A stretch of 61,697 nucleotides of DNA, taken from Bacteroidota bacterium (lineage in GTDB: Bacteria > Bacteroidota > Ignavibacteria > UBA10030 > UBA8401). Below the pieces are notes generated by a model, which was given only the letters and a program-made list of their open reading frames with translations, had not been told where the DNA came from and did no database searches. A program made the translations under genes and the position numbers. Where the stretch lies: contig JAJYOI010000006.1 in the NCBI GenBank assembly GCA_021796275.1, positions 1-61,697 on the forward strand. Reading direction: 5' to 3'. Shown piece after piece: positions 17,155 through 26,041 of the stretch (its first letter is position 1; every line of letters starts with the position of its first letter).

Positions 17155-18849
17155 TTAAAGTGCGCGCGCAATTCGTTTTTTTGTGACGCTGTGAAATTCC
17201 GGCTTCGTCCCGGCAAATAAATTCAAATGATATTCCTGCATCAGCTCGAGCGCACTGATCAACGTGTCGGGCGCATCATCCTTTTTCGCCGCTTTCTTCG
17301 TCTTAAATTTGAAGAGCTGCTCGGTGTACCGTTTGCCCTCTTCGGTCCGGCGGAATCCCGGCGGGAAAAGAAATCTTCCTGCTTTCCATTCGTTTTCTGT
17401 CACCGATGCAAGCTCATCAACTTTATATTTTTTAAATTCGATGAACGGCAGCGGCATTTTGTGGAGCTGCGAAAAGTTCAGCAGGAAATTAAACCACGTG
17501 GATTCCTGCGCGACGTTCCCGTCGAATGCCTGAGCGATCACATTGACGCCGCGTATTTTTTCTGCAGCGCGCAGAACGAGAAAATCGGAAATCAAATCAT
17601 TCGCGCTTGAATAACTTTTGCAACGCGCAGAAGTGATGAAATATTTTTGATGCGTCGCGGAAAATGCAAGACATGTAACTGCCGTTGTATCTCCCTTCCC
17701 TTTCAGCGAGCAGTTCGGATCGGTGTAGATGACGGCGCGAAGATCGTCCGGCAGATACTGCCATTCGCGGTAGAATGTGTCGGGAAAAATATCACCGGAT
17801 TTTTCTTTTGGCGAACCCTGAAAATTTCCTGCCCAATCATAATCATCCATCGGCTTGCACATTTGTTTCATTTCACTTTCCGTTTTCGCCGGGAAGCGTT
17901 CGTGCCAGATGGAAGCAGTTTGTGTGTGGGAACGACGAACTTTTTTTATTCCGTTCTTTCGCGTTTCGTCCCATGCCGGAAATTTGTGGAGAATGAATTC
18001 TTCAGAAAGAATTCCGCGCTCCTGCTCGAGGAATAAATAATTCATCGCGCAGTCAACGGAAAAATTATTTCCTTCCCAGAATAAAACTCCCTTGCTCGAA
18101 AGCGACGTGCGCATTTCATTGATGCGCGTGATCCGTTTTTCCACCGCCTCACTCGTCAGCGACGAGGAGTTGCTTTCAAGGTCGGTGAGATAGATGAGAT
18201 CGGGACGCAGAAAGAATGCGCGCTGCCTTCCGCGCGATGAGCGGCCTTCCGACAACGCGCCGATGTATGCGCCCGCCGGATTTGTGATTGACCGCGCAAA
18301 AAGATTTTCGGACGAAGCTTCATGCCACTGCAATTGATAATCATGTTTCAGCCGCTCATTCGATTCAAGGACATAGAGCATGTCAACAATTGCGGATTGC
18401 GCCGGCGCGAGCGTTTCGGAGCCGATGAGCTGGTAGTGGCGCTTGCCGTGGAGAAAATTGTAGAGAAATTTTTTCTTTGCGAACGCAGTTTTTGCGCTGT
18501 CGCGCGGACCGTGCAGCACGTGCGCTTTTTTATCGTGCAAATCCATCAGGCGGATAATTTCCCTGTGGAACCAACCCGGCGCCGAATAGTCGTCGTATAG
18601 ATCAGGCGGGAAATATGTTGCATCCCAGAAAAAGAAATCTTCTCCGGCTTTTTTCAGTCGCGTTTTAATCGCGTCCGGTTTTCGTTCGCTTTCCGAGAAC
18701 GGAACGATGACGCGCATCTGCGCTTCAATTTCAGCGCGGAGCGCGCGCTGCTGCTCTTCGCCGGCACGCTCAAGATCGGTTTGCCGCTGGCGTTCGAGAT
18801 GTTCAAGGAGAATTTCTGATGTCGAAAATAATTTCATTTTTTTTATCAA
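17155..18849 (-). CDS. Terminase large subunit (Mu gp28-like)
   Basis: VLHGPRDSAKTAFAKKKFLYNFL (Walker A-like), AVIYTDPNCSLKGKGDTTAVTCLAF (nuclease). Confidence 0.75.
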   Translation of the reverse strand: MIKKMKLFSTSEILLEHLERQRQTDLERAGEEQQRALRAEIEAQMRVIVPFSESERKPDAIKTRLKKAGEDFFFWDATYFPPDLYDDYSAPGWFHREIIRLMDLHDKKAHVLHGPRDSAKTAFAKKKFLYNFLHGKRHYQLIGSETLAPAQSAIVDMLYVLESNERLKHDYQLQWHEASSENLFARSITNPAGAYIGALSEGRSSRGRQRAFFLRPDLIYLTDLESNSSSLTSEAVEKRITRINEMRTSLSSKGVLFWEGNNFSVDCAMNYLFLEQERGILSEEFILHKFPAWDETRKNGIKKVRRSHTQTASIWHERFPAKTESEMKQMCKPMDDYDWAGNFQGSPKEKSGDIFPDTFYREWQYLPDDLRAVIYTDPNCSLKGKGDTTAVTCLAFSATHQKYFITSARCKSYSSANDLISDFLVLRAAEKIRGVNVIAQAFDGNVAQESTWFNFLLNFSQLHKMPLPFIEFKKYKVDELASVTENEWKAGRFLFPPGFRRTEEGKRYTEQLFKFKTKKAAKKDDAPDTLISALELMQEYHLNLFAGTKPEFHSVTKKRIARAL

Positions 18850-19364
18850 GATTCTTCCGCCTGAAGCTTCGCTTCTTCTTCTTTCACGATGCGGATGATG
18901 TCATCGTTTGAAAGATTTGCGTCGAAGCGGCGCATGAGCCGCGAGATCAGCATCGCGTCTGCTCTGCCGATATGCTTTTCTAATTTTAATTTTTGCAAAC
19001 GCGTTCGGATTGTTACGATCTCCTTTACATGCTTCAGCCGGTCGTCAATGTTCAGTGTTGAATGATTCACCTCATCGGCAAGCACGCCGGTTTGATATTC
19101 CAAGAACTCCTCGACGTCGTCGAACTTATACAAGTCAACTTCATATTTCTTTTTTGCATCGTCGTTATACTTCCGCGACTTACCCTTGTCGGGACGGTAG
19201 GAATATTTTGTTTTCACGCGCCGCTTCACGACGTTATAATATTTGAAGTACGTGATCTCCGGATATTTCTTCTGAAAATCTTCGAGCGCGTCGGTGATCG
19301 AAAGGAACTGATCGGTCTCCCAGTGCGCGAGGATTTTCTTTCGCATAGTGATCGAGGTTTGCAT
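18846..19364 (-). CDS. Putative terminase small subunit
   Basis: Immediately upstream of and overlapping the large subunit; basic helical. Confidence 0.5.
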   Translation of the reverse strand: MQTSITMRKKILAHWETDQFLSITDALEDFQKKYPEITYFKYYNVVKRRVKTKYSYRPDKGKSRKYNDDAKKKYEVDLYKFDDVEEFLEYQTGVLADEVNHSTLNIDDRLKHVKEIVTIRTRLQKLKLEKHIGRADAMLISRLMRRFDANLSNDDIIRIVKEEEAKLQAEES

Positions 19365-19822
19365 TAGTCCGCTCCTGCCGTGTCAATTTCGTAATATAAA
19401 TTCGCCTGCACGATCGTTTGGTCGGCAGTGTTTTTCAAAATCTCAAACGGCTTTTTTCGCACGTGGATTTCAACCTGATACGCAACGCTGTCAATGGTCA
19501 CGCTGATTGGTCCGCGCAACAGATTGATGACTGAATTTGCGATGCGGAACGATTCCGCAAACGACAACGCGGCGCTTTTGTTGTCTTTTGACGAGCACAG
19601 AATTTTTATTTCCACCGGAATATGCAGCGGCATATCTTCGCCGGTGCTTTGCTCTGAATCAAGCTCAAAGTTTGCGTACGCCGCGCAGTACGGCGGCTGC
19701 AATTCTTTATCTTCAGCGTCTTCCGAGATAGCAACGGCTTTTTTTACGCCGATAGAAACTTTATTGTCGGTAATCACTTGGACGAGTGCGTCAACGACAT
19801 AATTCGGTGCGATAGCGTTCAT
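19364..19822 (-). CDS. Mu gp37-like / tail terminator-like protein
   Basis: Size and position in operon; alpha/beta head-tail connector type. Confidence 0.4.
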   Translation of the reverse strand: MNAIAPNYVVDALVQVITDNKVSIGVKKAVAISEDAEDKELQPPYCAAYANFELDSEQSTGEDMPLHIPVEIKILCSSKDNKSAALSFAESFRIANSVINLLRGPISVTIDSVAYQVEIHVRKKPFEILKNTADQTIVQANLYYEIDTAGAD

Positions 19823-20220
19823 AGCACATCCGTGAATCGTTGAGTGGAGTCGAAATATGTTGCAGGCATTGGCGGATCGGAAATAACCGCGCCGGTCGAA
19901 TCAACAATCTCTTCTCCTGACTGAATTTTATCAAGCATCGCAGACGCGTCTTCATACATCTGTCTGCACCGCTTCTGCTCGTTCTCGGAAACATTTTTGC
20001 GCATTCCGAGCGTCGTCCACTGCAAAAGACAATTTGCGATCCATCTCAGGATTGCCGGAGCTGATGTCGGAGCGGCAGGCGCCGCGATGCCGGTTTTCTG
20101 AAAAATTAAATCATCAACTTGCAGCACCGCTTCGTCGAAGCCCGTCGGCGAAGTGTCCTCGGTGAGGAATGAGGAATCGCTGATGAATGACTGAAGAATT
20201 GTTTTTGATGTAAAGCTCAT
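19819..20220 (-). CDS. Mu gp36 (DUF1320)-like head-tail connector protein
   Basis: DEAVLQVDDLIFQKTGIAAPAAPTSAPAILRWIANCLLQWTTLGMRK. Confidence 0.5.
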   Translation of the reverse strand: MSFTSKTILQSFISDSSFLTEDTSPTGFDEAVLQVDDLIFQKTGIAAPAAPTSAPAILRWIANCLLQWTTLGMRKNVSENEQKRCRQMYEDASAMLDKIQSGEEIVDSTGAVISDPPMPATYFDSTQRFTDVL

Positions 20221-20270
20221 ATATGCCTTTCGCTTAGTTGAAAGAAGATATGCGTTGCCCGGAAATAAAT

Positions 20271-20294
20271 TTGGGTACCCGCACGGGTACCCAA
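20271..20294. promoter_or_regulatory. Tandem palindromes TTGGGTACCC-GCAC-GGGTACCCAA between divergent late operons
   Basis: Perfect 10-bp inverted repeat made of two self-palindromic GGGTACCC sites. Confidence 0.6.
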
Positions 20295-20373
20295 CTTTAT
20301 TTTAATGCCAAGTGTAACTTGAGAATGAAAATTGAAAAGACATTGTCCACAAAAAAATACAAGGAGCGCAAAA

Positions 20374-20952
20374 TTGAAAACGAAGTTGCTCGATCTTCTT
20401 AAAAAGTTAGGCGTTCTCACCGACGACAAGCTTGAGTCGGTCAGCAAAGAGCTTGACGCGCTCGAGCTGGATAAAAAGCCTGAGACGCGAATTGACGCGT
20501 CGCGCGTTGCCGATCCGCAGATGAAAGAGCTTATCGAGATGATCCAAAACCAGAACGCGGTTTTGGCTGAACAAGTGAAATCGCTCACACATTCTCTCGC
20601 AGAAGAAAAAACGCAGCGGGACAATGCAATGAAAATTCAGCAAACAGAAGCGAAGAAGGCGCAGGATGCGAAGAACGCCGAGTTGGTGGCGCGCGCGCTG
20701 AAAGAAGGAAAAATTGTCAAGGCGGGCGAAGAGCAATTCAAGTCATTCGTTGAAAAAGATTTCGGCTTCGCGGAAAACTGGCTGAAGACTGCGCCGGTTG
20801 ATAAATCGTTCAAGCCGGAAGCAAAGGCGAATGACCGCGGAGAACCCGCGGCGCCGGGCGCGGCGAAGCCGGCGAACATGAAGGCATACATGGACAATCG
20901 TGCCGAAACAACGCAGGAATTAGTTGCGGCGTTATCGCCAAGCAAAAATTAG
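20374..20952 (+). CDS. Head scaffold-like protein
   Basis: TTG start with AAGGAG RBS; long coiled coil, precedes the capsid gene. Confidence 0.5.
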   Translation: MKTKLLDLLKKLGVLTDDKLESVSKELDALELDKKPETRIDASRVADPQMKELIEMIQNQNAVLAEQVKSLTHSLAEEKTQRDNAMKIQQTEAKKAQDAKNAELVARALKEGKIVKAGEEQFKSFVEKDFGFAENWLKTAPVDKSFKPEAKANDRGEPAAPGAAKPANMKAYMDNRAETTQELVAALSPSKN

Positions 20953-21011
20953 ATTCCCGCCTTTGCGGGAATGACGAAATAAATTTTCATCATTAAAAAA
21001 GGAATATTGCT

Positions 21012-21962
21012 ATGAAACTTTTCGAACTTGGCGGTCAAGACGGACAGAGCGTTGCCAATGCGGCGCTGCGAAATGAAGTGGTCAATCAGATGCGGCTCGA
21101 AACGCGCATCTTCGAATTTTTAGAGTGGTATCAGATGTCCGGTTCGGCTGACACGCCGAAAAAGGCGTCAACGGAAACGGGCGGCGACGAGCGGACAATC
21201 AACGCGGACTTTGCCGGAGTAACCGGCGCGCCTGCGCTCGGCAGCGTTGCGCTGAAAATTCTCGGCGACAAGATCGTCACCGACAAAGCGTACGAACGCC
21301 GGTACATCTCCATCGGCAGCGAACGTCTTTCCGAGCTGCGCTCCTTCTCGCGCGGACTTGCGCGGCACTTCGTCAACCGTTTTGTCAACGGCGATACCGT
21401 TGACGCGAAACAATTTGACGGGCTGAAGAAACGCTGCACCGGAGTTCGGCTGACAAGCGTTGACGGCGGCGCGGATGGTTTCCAAGTTGTGCTCGGAAAT
21501 TCCGACACGGCGGTGAAATCACAGCAGAAATTCATCAAGGCACTCGGTTCGATGATCAACCGCGTGAATCCGACGATCCTCGTCATGAACGGCGACGTGA
21601 TAGCTTATATCGAGGAAATCGAAAAGCAGTTCGTCCGCCTCGATAACATTGACGGCGTGACGGAACTGGCGCTGACGCGCTACAAAAACATTCCCGTCAT
21701 CAACGCCGGGCGCGCGAAAGACGACGCGACGCTGGTTATCGGGTTGAACGAAACGAAAGGCGCAAACGTGGATTGCACGTCCATCTACGCCGTGAAGACC
21801 GGTGAGCGGCTGGACACCACGCTTGCAACGAACGTCGGGCTTGTGGTAGACGATCTCGGATTGGTCGGAACCCAATACATCACGAACGTCGAACTTGACG
21901 TTGACATGGAAATTCTCAGCGCATACGGCGCGCAGCGAATGGAAGGCGTGCGGTTAGCATAA
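21012..21962 (+). CDS. Major capsid protein
   Basis: 316 aa, LRNEVVNQMRLETRIFEFLEWYQMSGSADTPKKASTETGGDE... capsid-like, follows the scaffold gene. Confidence 0.65.
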   Translation: MKLFELGGQDGQSVANAALRNEVVNQMRLETRIFEFLEWYQMSGSADTPKKASTETGGDERTINADFAGVTGAPALGSVALKILGDKIVTDKAYERRYISIGSERLSELRSFSRGLARHFVNRFVNGDTVDAKQFDGLKKRCTGVRLTSVDGGADGFQVVLGNSDTAVKSQQKFIKALGSMINRVNPTILVMNGDVIAYIEEIEKQFVRLDNIDGVTELALTRYKNIPVINAGRAKDDATLVIGLNETKGANVDCTSIYAVKTGERLDTTLATNVGLVVDDLGLVGTQYITNVELDVDMEILSAYGAQRMEGVRLA

Positions 21963-21977
21963 GGACTCGCACTTGAT

Positions 21978-22000
21978 CCCCTCTCCTTTTAGGAGAGGGG
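21978..22000. repeat. Perfect hairpin CCCCTCTCC-TTTTA-GGAGAGGGG
   Basis: 9-bp arms in the intergenic region after the capsid gene. Confidence 0.8.
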
Positions 22001-22032
22001 AATTCTTTAAACAAAATTATCGGAGAAAAAAA

Positions 22033-22521
22033 ATGAAACGAATTTTAATTGGATTGATTGCCGCGCTGACAATCGCTTTCAGCGCACAGGCGCAAGTAAC
22101 GTGGACGCGCGACGCGGCTGTGAGTTACAGCGACCTGTATTCCGGAGAGATCGTCTCGTTCACCGGCACAGTTGATTCCGTTTGCACCGATACGAGCGCG
22201 GTTTTTACTTTCGCCGGGTATCAGGGCGATGCGTTTTCGTTAAATCCAATTCAGTACACAAAAAAATTGGCATCGGCAGCGGCGAAGCCGTGCGTGAAAA
22301 TTATTTTCCAGGGACAACTCAGCGACGGCAACTGGACAAATGTTGACACACTCGGGACCGCCGACTCTCTTGAAACAGTGCAGCGCGGAACGATTGACTT
22401 TAACAATTTAAAATCTGTGCAATACCGGATGATCCTTTCCGGCACGACAAGCGGTACGCTGACGAATGCAACCGATGCGACATTCTCACTCTATTTATTT
22501 TTACCGCGAAAAGATAATTGA
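22033..22521 (+). CDS. Phage protein with N-terminal signal peptide, possible capsid decoration or surface protein
   Basis: MKRILIGLIAALTIAFSAQAQVTWTRD...; ATG at 22033 after GGAG. Confidence 0.5.
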   Translation: MKRILIGLIAALTIAFSAQAQVTWTRDAAVSYSDLYSGEIVSFTGTVDSVCTDTSAVFTFAGYQGDAFSLNPIQYTKKLASAAAKPCVKIIFQGQLSDGNWTNVDTLGTADSLETVQRGTIDFNNLKSVQYRMILSGTTSGTLTNATDATFSLYLFLPRKDN

Positions 22522-22596
22522 TGCAGTTTAATTATGCGGCGGCGTGAGCTGCCGCATAGTTCAAAACATTTTACGCAGCGACCGGAAAAAATAAAT

Positions 22597-22800
22597 ATGT
22601 ACACCATGGATACCGTAGGACTGATAGTTGCCGGATTAACAATGATCGGATGTTTGATTGTCGTCTTAAAATTTGTAAGCGACAGACCGAAGCGCGAAGA
22701 AGTGCAGCAGATGATTAGTTTGAATGTCAAGCCAATCGCCGAGGATGTGAGATATATCCGCCAGCGAATTGACGAAATGCCGGTGAGAAAACCGAAATGA
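22597..22800 (+). CDS. Small TM protein, lysis cassette candidate
   Basis: MYTMDTVGLIVAGLTMIGCLIVVLKFVSDRPKREEVQQM. Confidence 0.45.
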   Translation: MYTMDTVGLIVAGLTMIGCLIVVLKFVSDRPKREEVQQMISLNVKPIAEDVRYIRQRIDEMPVRKPK

Positions 22801-23270
22801 AAGCAATTGCAGAAAATATTATCCGCCGTACGATCAACCTTGAAGGCGGTTATGTGAACGATCCGGTTGACGCCGGCGGTGAAACAAAGTTTGGAATTTC
22901 GAAGCGATCGTACCCCGGTGTTGATATTGCCGCGCTCACGAAAGAAGAGGCAATTGCTATTTATGCGCGCGATTTTTGGGACGGCATGAATCTTGACCTT
23001 ATCAATTCTCCTGCCGTGGCGGCAAAAATTTTTGACGTAGCGGTAAACATTGGACAGAGTTTGGCTGCAAAAATGGTGCAGGAAATTGTTGCGGTTGATG
23101 CCGACGGTATTATCGGTCCGCACACGGCGAACGCAGTGAATGCCGAGAATGAAGACTGGATGATCGCGCAATTAAGAAAAAAACAGTTACTGCATTATGC
23201 GGCGATTGTGGAAAAAAATCCTGCGCAAATAAAGTTTTTCGTCGGCTGGATCAACCGGGTGTTTGCGTGA
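22797..23270 (+). CDS. Endolysin, glycosyl hydrolase 108 family
   Basis: IINLEGGYVNDPVDAGGETKFGIS-type motif; DGIIGPHT peptidoglycan-binding-like C-terminus. Confidence 0.8.
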   Translation: MKAIAENIIRRTINLEGGYVNDPVDAGGETKFGISKRSYPGVDIAALTKEEAIAIYARDFWDGMNLDLINSPAVAAKIFDVAVNIGQSLAAKMVQEIVAVDADGIIGPHTANAVNAENEDWMIAQLRKKQLLHYAAIVEKNPAQIKFFVGWINRVFA

Positions 23271-23309
23271 AAAAAAATAATCTACGAAGGGCACGAAGAG
23301 ATACAAAGA

Positions 23310-23669
23310 ATGGAAACGAAAGGATTGATGCAAATTCCGGCGCGGCGCGGAAAAGAAGAAGTTGAGAAGGTGAAAGAAGTTGAACCGCCGCAGATTGATG
23401 ATGATGTTAATTGGTTCGACTTGCTGAAACTTTGGATCAGAGAAAATTTAATTAATGATGTTGTGAATTCAAAAAACGGAGTGATTATGGAATCGAAAGC
23501 ATGGTACGCATCGAAAACTTTGTGGGTCAATTTAATCACGCTCGCATGGACATTTGTCGGCCCGATGGTCGGAATTCCGACGCTTGATCCGGCAACGCTG
23601 GCGATTGTGCTCGGCGTTGTCAATATCGTTTTGCGGGCGGTGACGAAGCAGCCGGTTTCATTCAGTTAA
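23310..23669 (+). CDS. Holin-like membrane protein
   Basis: SKTLWVNLITLAWTFVGPMVGI...ATLAIVLGVVNIVLRAVTKQPV; next to endolysin. Confidence 0.5.
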   Translation: METKGLMQIPARRGKEEVEKVKEVEPPQIDDDVNWFDLLKLWIRENLINDVVNSKNGVIMESKAWYASKTLWVNLITLAWTFVGPMVGIPTLDPATLAIVLGVVNIVLRAVTKQPVSFS

Positions 23670-23725
23670 AAAAAAATCAACGCGGAGACGCGAAGGCGCA
23701 GAGATTATTTTAAGGAGTAACGATC

Positions 23726-24193
23726 ATGGCAAAAAATATTGCAAAAATTCTGAAGCAAACTTCGGATAAAATTTATATCAAAGCGTCCGGCGCGGCAGGC
23801 GCGGAACCGTCGTGGGTTGCTGCCGACGAGATCGGTTACACCGACGAAGCCTCTTTGACGGTTGAGGCGAAAAAGGTAACGGTCGCCGAAGGCGGCGGCG
23901 CTGCCATTCAAGCTAACAGCGATTACACGATCAAGATCAATGCGCTGCAAGTGCTTGATAGCGCGACGATTCTCGCACTGAAAAATACGCTTTGCTGGAT
24001 TATGGTAAAACCGACCGGCACGGTGAGCGCAACGAACCAAGAGATCAAAATTAAAAACGTCATCATCAATGTCGAGACGAAAATTGATGCCTCGAAAAAT
24101 CAGAAGAGCGCGCTGATGATCTCTGCGCAGAAGAGCGAATACGATGAGACGCAGGTATACACGTTCGTGTCCACGAGCACAACGGTAAGCTGA
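23726..24193 (+). CDS. Tail tube-like protein
   Basis: Shares YTDEASL..EAKKVTVAEGGGAAIQANS with the next gene's N-terminus; precedes tail chaperone/tape measure. Confidence 0.5.
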   Translation: MAKNIAKILKQTSDKIYIKASGAAGAEPSWVAADEIGYTDEASLTVEAKKVTVAEGGGAAIQANSDYTIKINALQVLDSATILALKNTLCWIMVKPTGTVSATNQEIKIKNVIINVETKIDASKNQKSALMISAQKSEYDETQVYTFVSTSTTVS

Positions 24194-24205
24194 CCCCCTC
24201 TTTAA

Positions 24206-24229
24206 TTCTCCCCCTATAAAGGGGGAGAA
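24206..24229. repeat. Perfect hairpin TTCTCCCCC-TATAAA-GGGGGAGAA
   Basis: 9-bp arms between the two tail-tube-like genes. Confidence 0.8.
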
Positions 24230-24247
24230 AATTTTATTGAGAAGATT

Positions 24248-25447
24248 ATGTCCAAAGACGTCAATAAACTTTTAACCGGCGCGCGAGATGTGGTACTTGC
24301 GGCGGTGGATCAAGCGGGCAATGCGAATCCCGCCGGTGTCGGCGACACGTTCCCGCTGCTCCATCTCGATTATGTGGATGAGCAGTCAATTCAAAGCGAT
24401 GAGAAAAAAGTAAGCATCACGGAAGGCGGCGGCAATGTTTTGCAAGCCGGCTCGATCGCAAGCGTGAACGTAAAATCGCTGTGCGGCGCCGGCGCGGCGG
24501 TGCAGTCTGCGCAGAAATTTAAAAACGCGAATTGCAATATTTACGGCTTTGGCGCATGGCAATCGCACAAGCTGACGAATTTTTTAATGAATTTGGAAAC
24601 GCCGATTGAAGGGAAAAAGGGCGGCAAAGAACTTCTTGCTTTTTCATCCGAGAAAATGATTCGCCCGGACGAAACACTTGGCAACTTAGGACAAGCGGCG
24701 GATGCATACGCGGCGGACGTCGCATACAGACTAAACAATATCGTCAAAAATATCCGGCAGGAAAATTTAGTTTTTGCCGTCTATCCGTATCTCGGTAATT
24801 TTGCGCAGGCGGCGAAATTATATGATGCAAGTGACAACCGTTTTCTCGGCACACTATACAATGGGCCCATATGGAATGCCGCACCGCTGGCTGGATACAA
24901 TGTGTTGACGTTTGACGGCGTGAATGATTATGCAGATTTTGGCGACATATTAAACGGAGACGGTTTAAGCGATCGCATAATAGAGGTATGGGTGACAATA
25001 AAGGGGGCTGACGGAACTAATATTATCGTTTTGGAAAAAATTCAAAATTTGGCAACCGGGAATCCGGGTTTTTTCATAAATAGGCAGCCTGACAATAAAT
25101 TATATTTTTGTTTAAACGACAGCGCAACTTCTGCAGGGGTAGGTCTGGGCGCGCCGGTTTTACAAGGCACCACAGTGCACATGTTCATTGCTATTGACCG
25201 CGACACAAAAACATCTATTTACTTTAACGGAAGCACTGTGGGAAGCTCAGTTGCGACATCAGGAATAGGCTCGGATGCCAACGCCAATTCACTTTTAATT
25301 GGGAAAGTCCAATCTATTTATGGCAATTTTAACTTAGGAGCCCTCCGTATTTATAACTTTGCATCGGGCAATTTGCCGAACGATGCCGCCCTCGCAGCAA
25401 TGGCGGCGAGGCATTACAACGCCGAGAAAGCGATTTTTGGATTATGA
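24248..25447 (+). CDS. Second tail-tube-like protein with C-terminal LamG/concanavalin-like domain
   Basis: YVDEQSIQSDEKKVSITEGGGNVLQAGS N-terminal paralogy; NVLTFDGVNDYADFGDILN...LGALRIYNFASGNLPNDAALAAMAARHYN LamG-like. Confidence 0.6.
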   Translation: MSKDVNKLLTGARDVVLAAVDQAGNANPAGVGDTFPLLHLDYVDEQSIQSDEKKVSITEGGGNVLQAGSIASVNVKSLCGAGAAVQSAQKFKNANCNIYGFGAWQSHKLTNFLMNLETPIEGKKGGKELLAFSSEKMIRPDETLGNLGQAADAYAADVAYRLNNIVKNIRQENLVFAVYPYLGNFAQAAKLYDASDNRFLGTLYNGPIWNAAPLAGYNVLTFDGVNDYADFGDILNGDGLSDRIIEVWVTIKGADGTNIIVLEKIQNLATGNPGFFINRQPDNKLYFCLNDSATSAGVGLGAPVLQGTTVHMFIAIDRDTKTSIYFNGSTVGSSVATSGIGSDANANSLLIGKVQSIYGNFNLGALRIYNFASGNLPNDAALAAMAARHYNAEKAIFGL

Positions 25448-25668
25448 CATATTTTATTGGCTCGCTCGAAACTTTGCAGCAATTTTTTCCTGCGTATGAC
25501 TGGGAACATGCGCGGAAATCGCTTGACGGCGGTCAGGCGGTTATTGAAAAAGAAATCACAGCAGAACTTGAGGCGCAACTCACGGCTGAGAATGTTTTTA
25601 TCTTCACGTATGAGCAAGCGCTTGACTTTTTGAATGACCCGGTGCAGGCGGGCGTGTGGTTTGAGTAG
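25444..25668 (+). CDS. Small hypothetical phage tail protein
   Basis: 74 aa, overlaps upstream stop. Confidence 0.45.
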   Translation: MTYFIGSLETLQQFFPAYDWEHARKSLDGGQAVIEKEITAELEAQLTAENVFIFTYEQALDFLNDPVQAGVWFE

Positions 25669-25670
25669 CT

Positions 25671-25705
25671 AATTATGAATTATGAATTGTGAATTGTGAA
25701 TTATG
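25671..25705 (+). repeat. Five tandem heptamers AATTRTG
   Basis: AATTATG AATTATG AATTGTG AATTGTG AATTATG; the last copy supplies the ATG of the next gene. Confidence 0.85.
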
Positions 25706-26041
25706 GAATACCTTTACGAGATAAACGGAGAGCAGGTAAAACTGGCGGAGAAGGCAACGCCGAAACGGATCACAGAGTTCTGCCGGATTTTCGGGAAGAC
25801 AAATATGTCCGAACTTCTTGTTCCGAAGGATTCTATTGACGGCTCCGCAAAAAAGATGAGCGGACTTCTCCTTGACGCAATCGGCGACAGTTCGCTCACA
25901 CAAAGAATTCTTAACTGTTGCACAGAAAAAACCTTCACCATAGAAGAAGCCGGAGAAGCTGACGCTGAAATTACCGGCAGGATCGCGACCGATTTTTTTT
26001 TGCAATTGATTGTGAAATTCTTCAGGCAGCAGAAATTGTAA
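25703..26041 (+). CDS. Tail assembly chaperone (G-like), frame 0
   Basis: 112 aa, immediately upstream of tape measure, ends just after a T9 slippery tract. Confidence 0.6.
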   Translation: MEYLYEINGEQVKLAEKATPKRITEFCRIFGKTNMSELLVPKDSIDGSAKKMSGLLLDAIGDSSLTQRILNCCTEKTFTIEEAGEADAEITGRIATDFFLQLIVKFFRQQKL

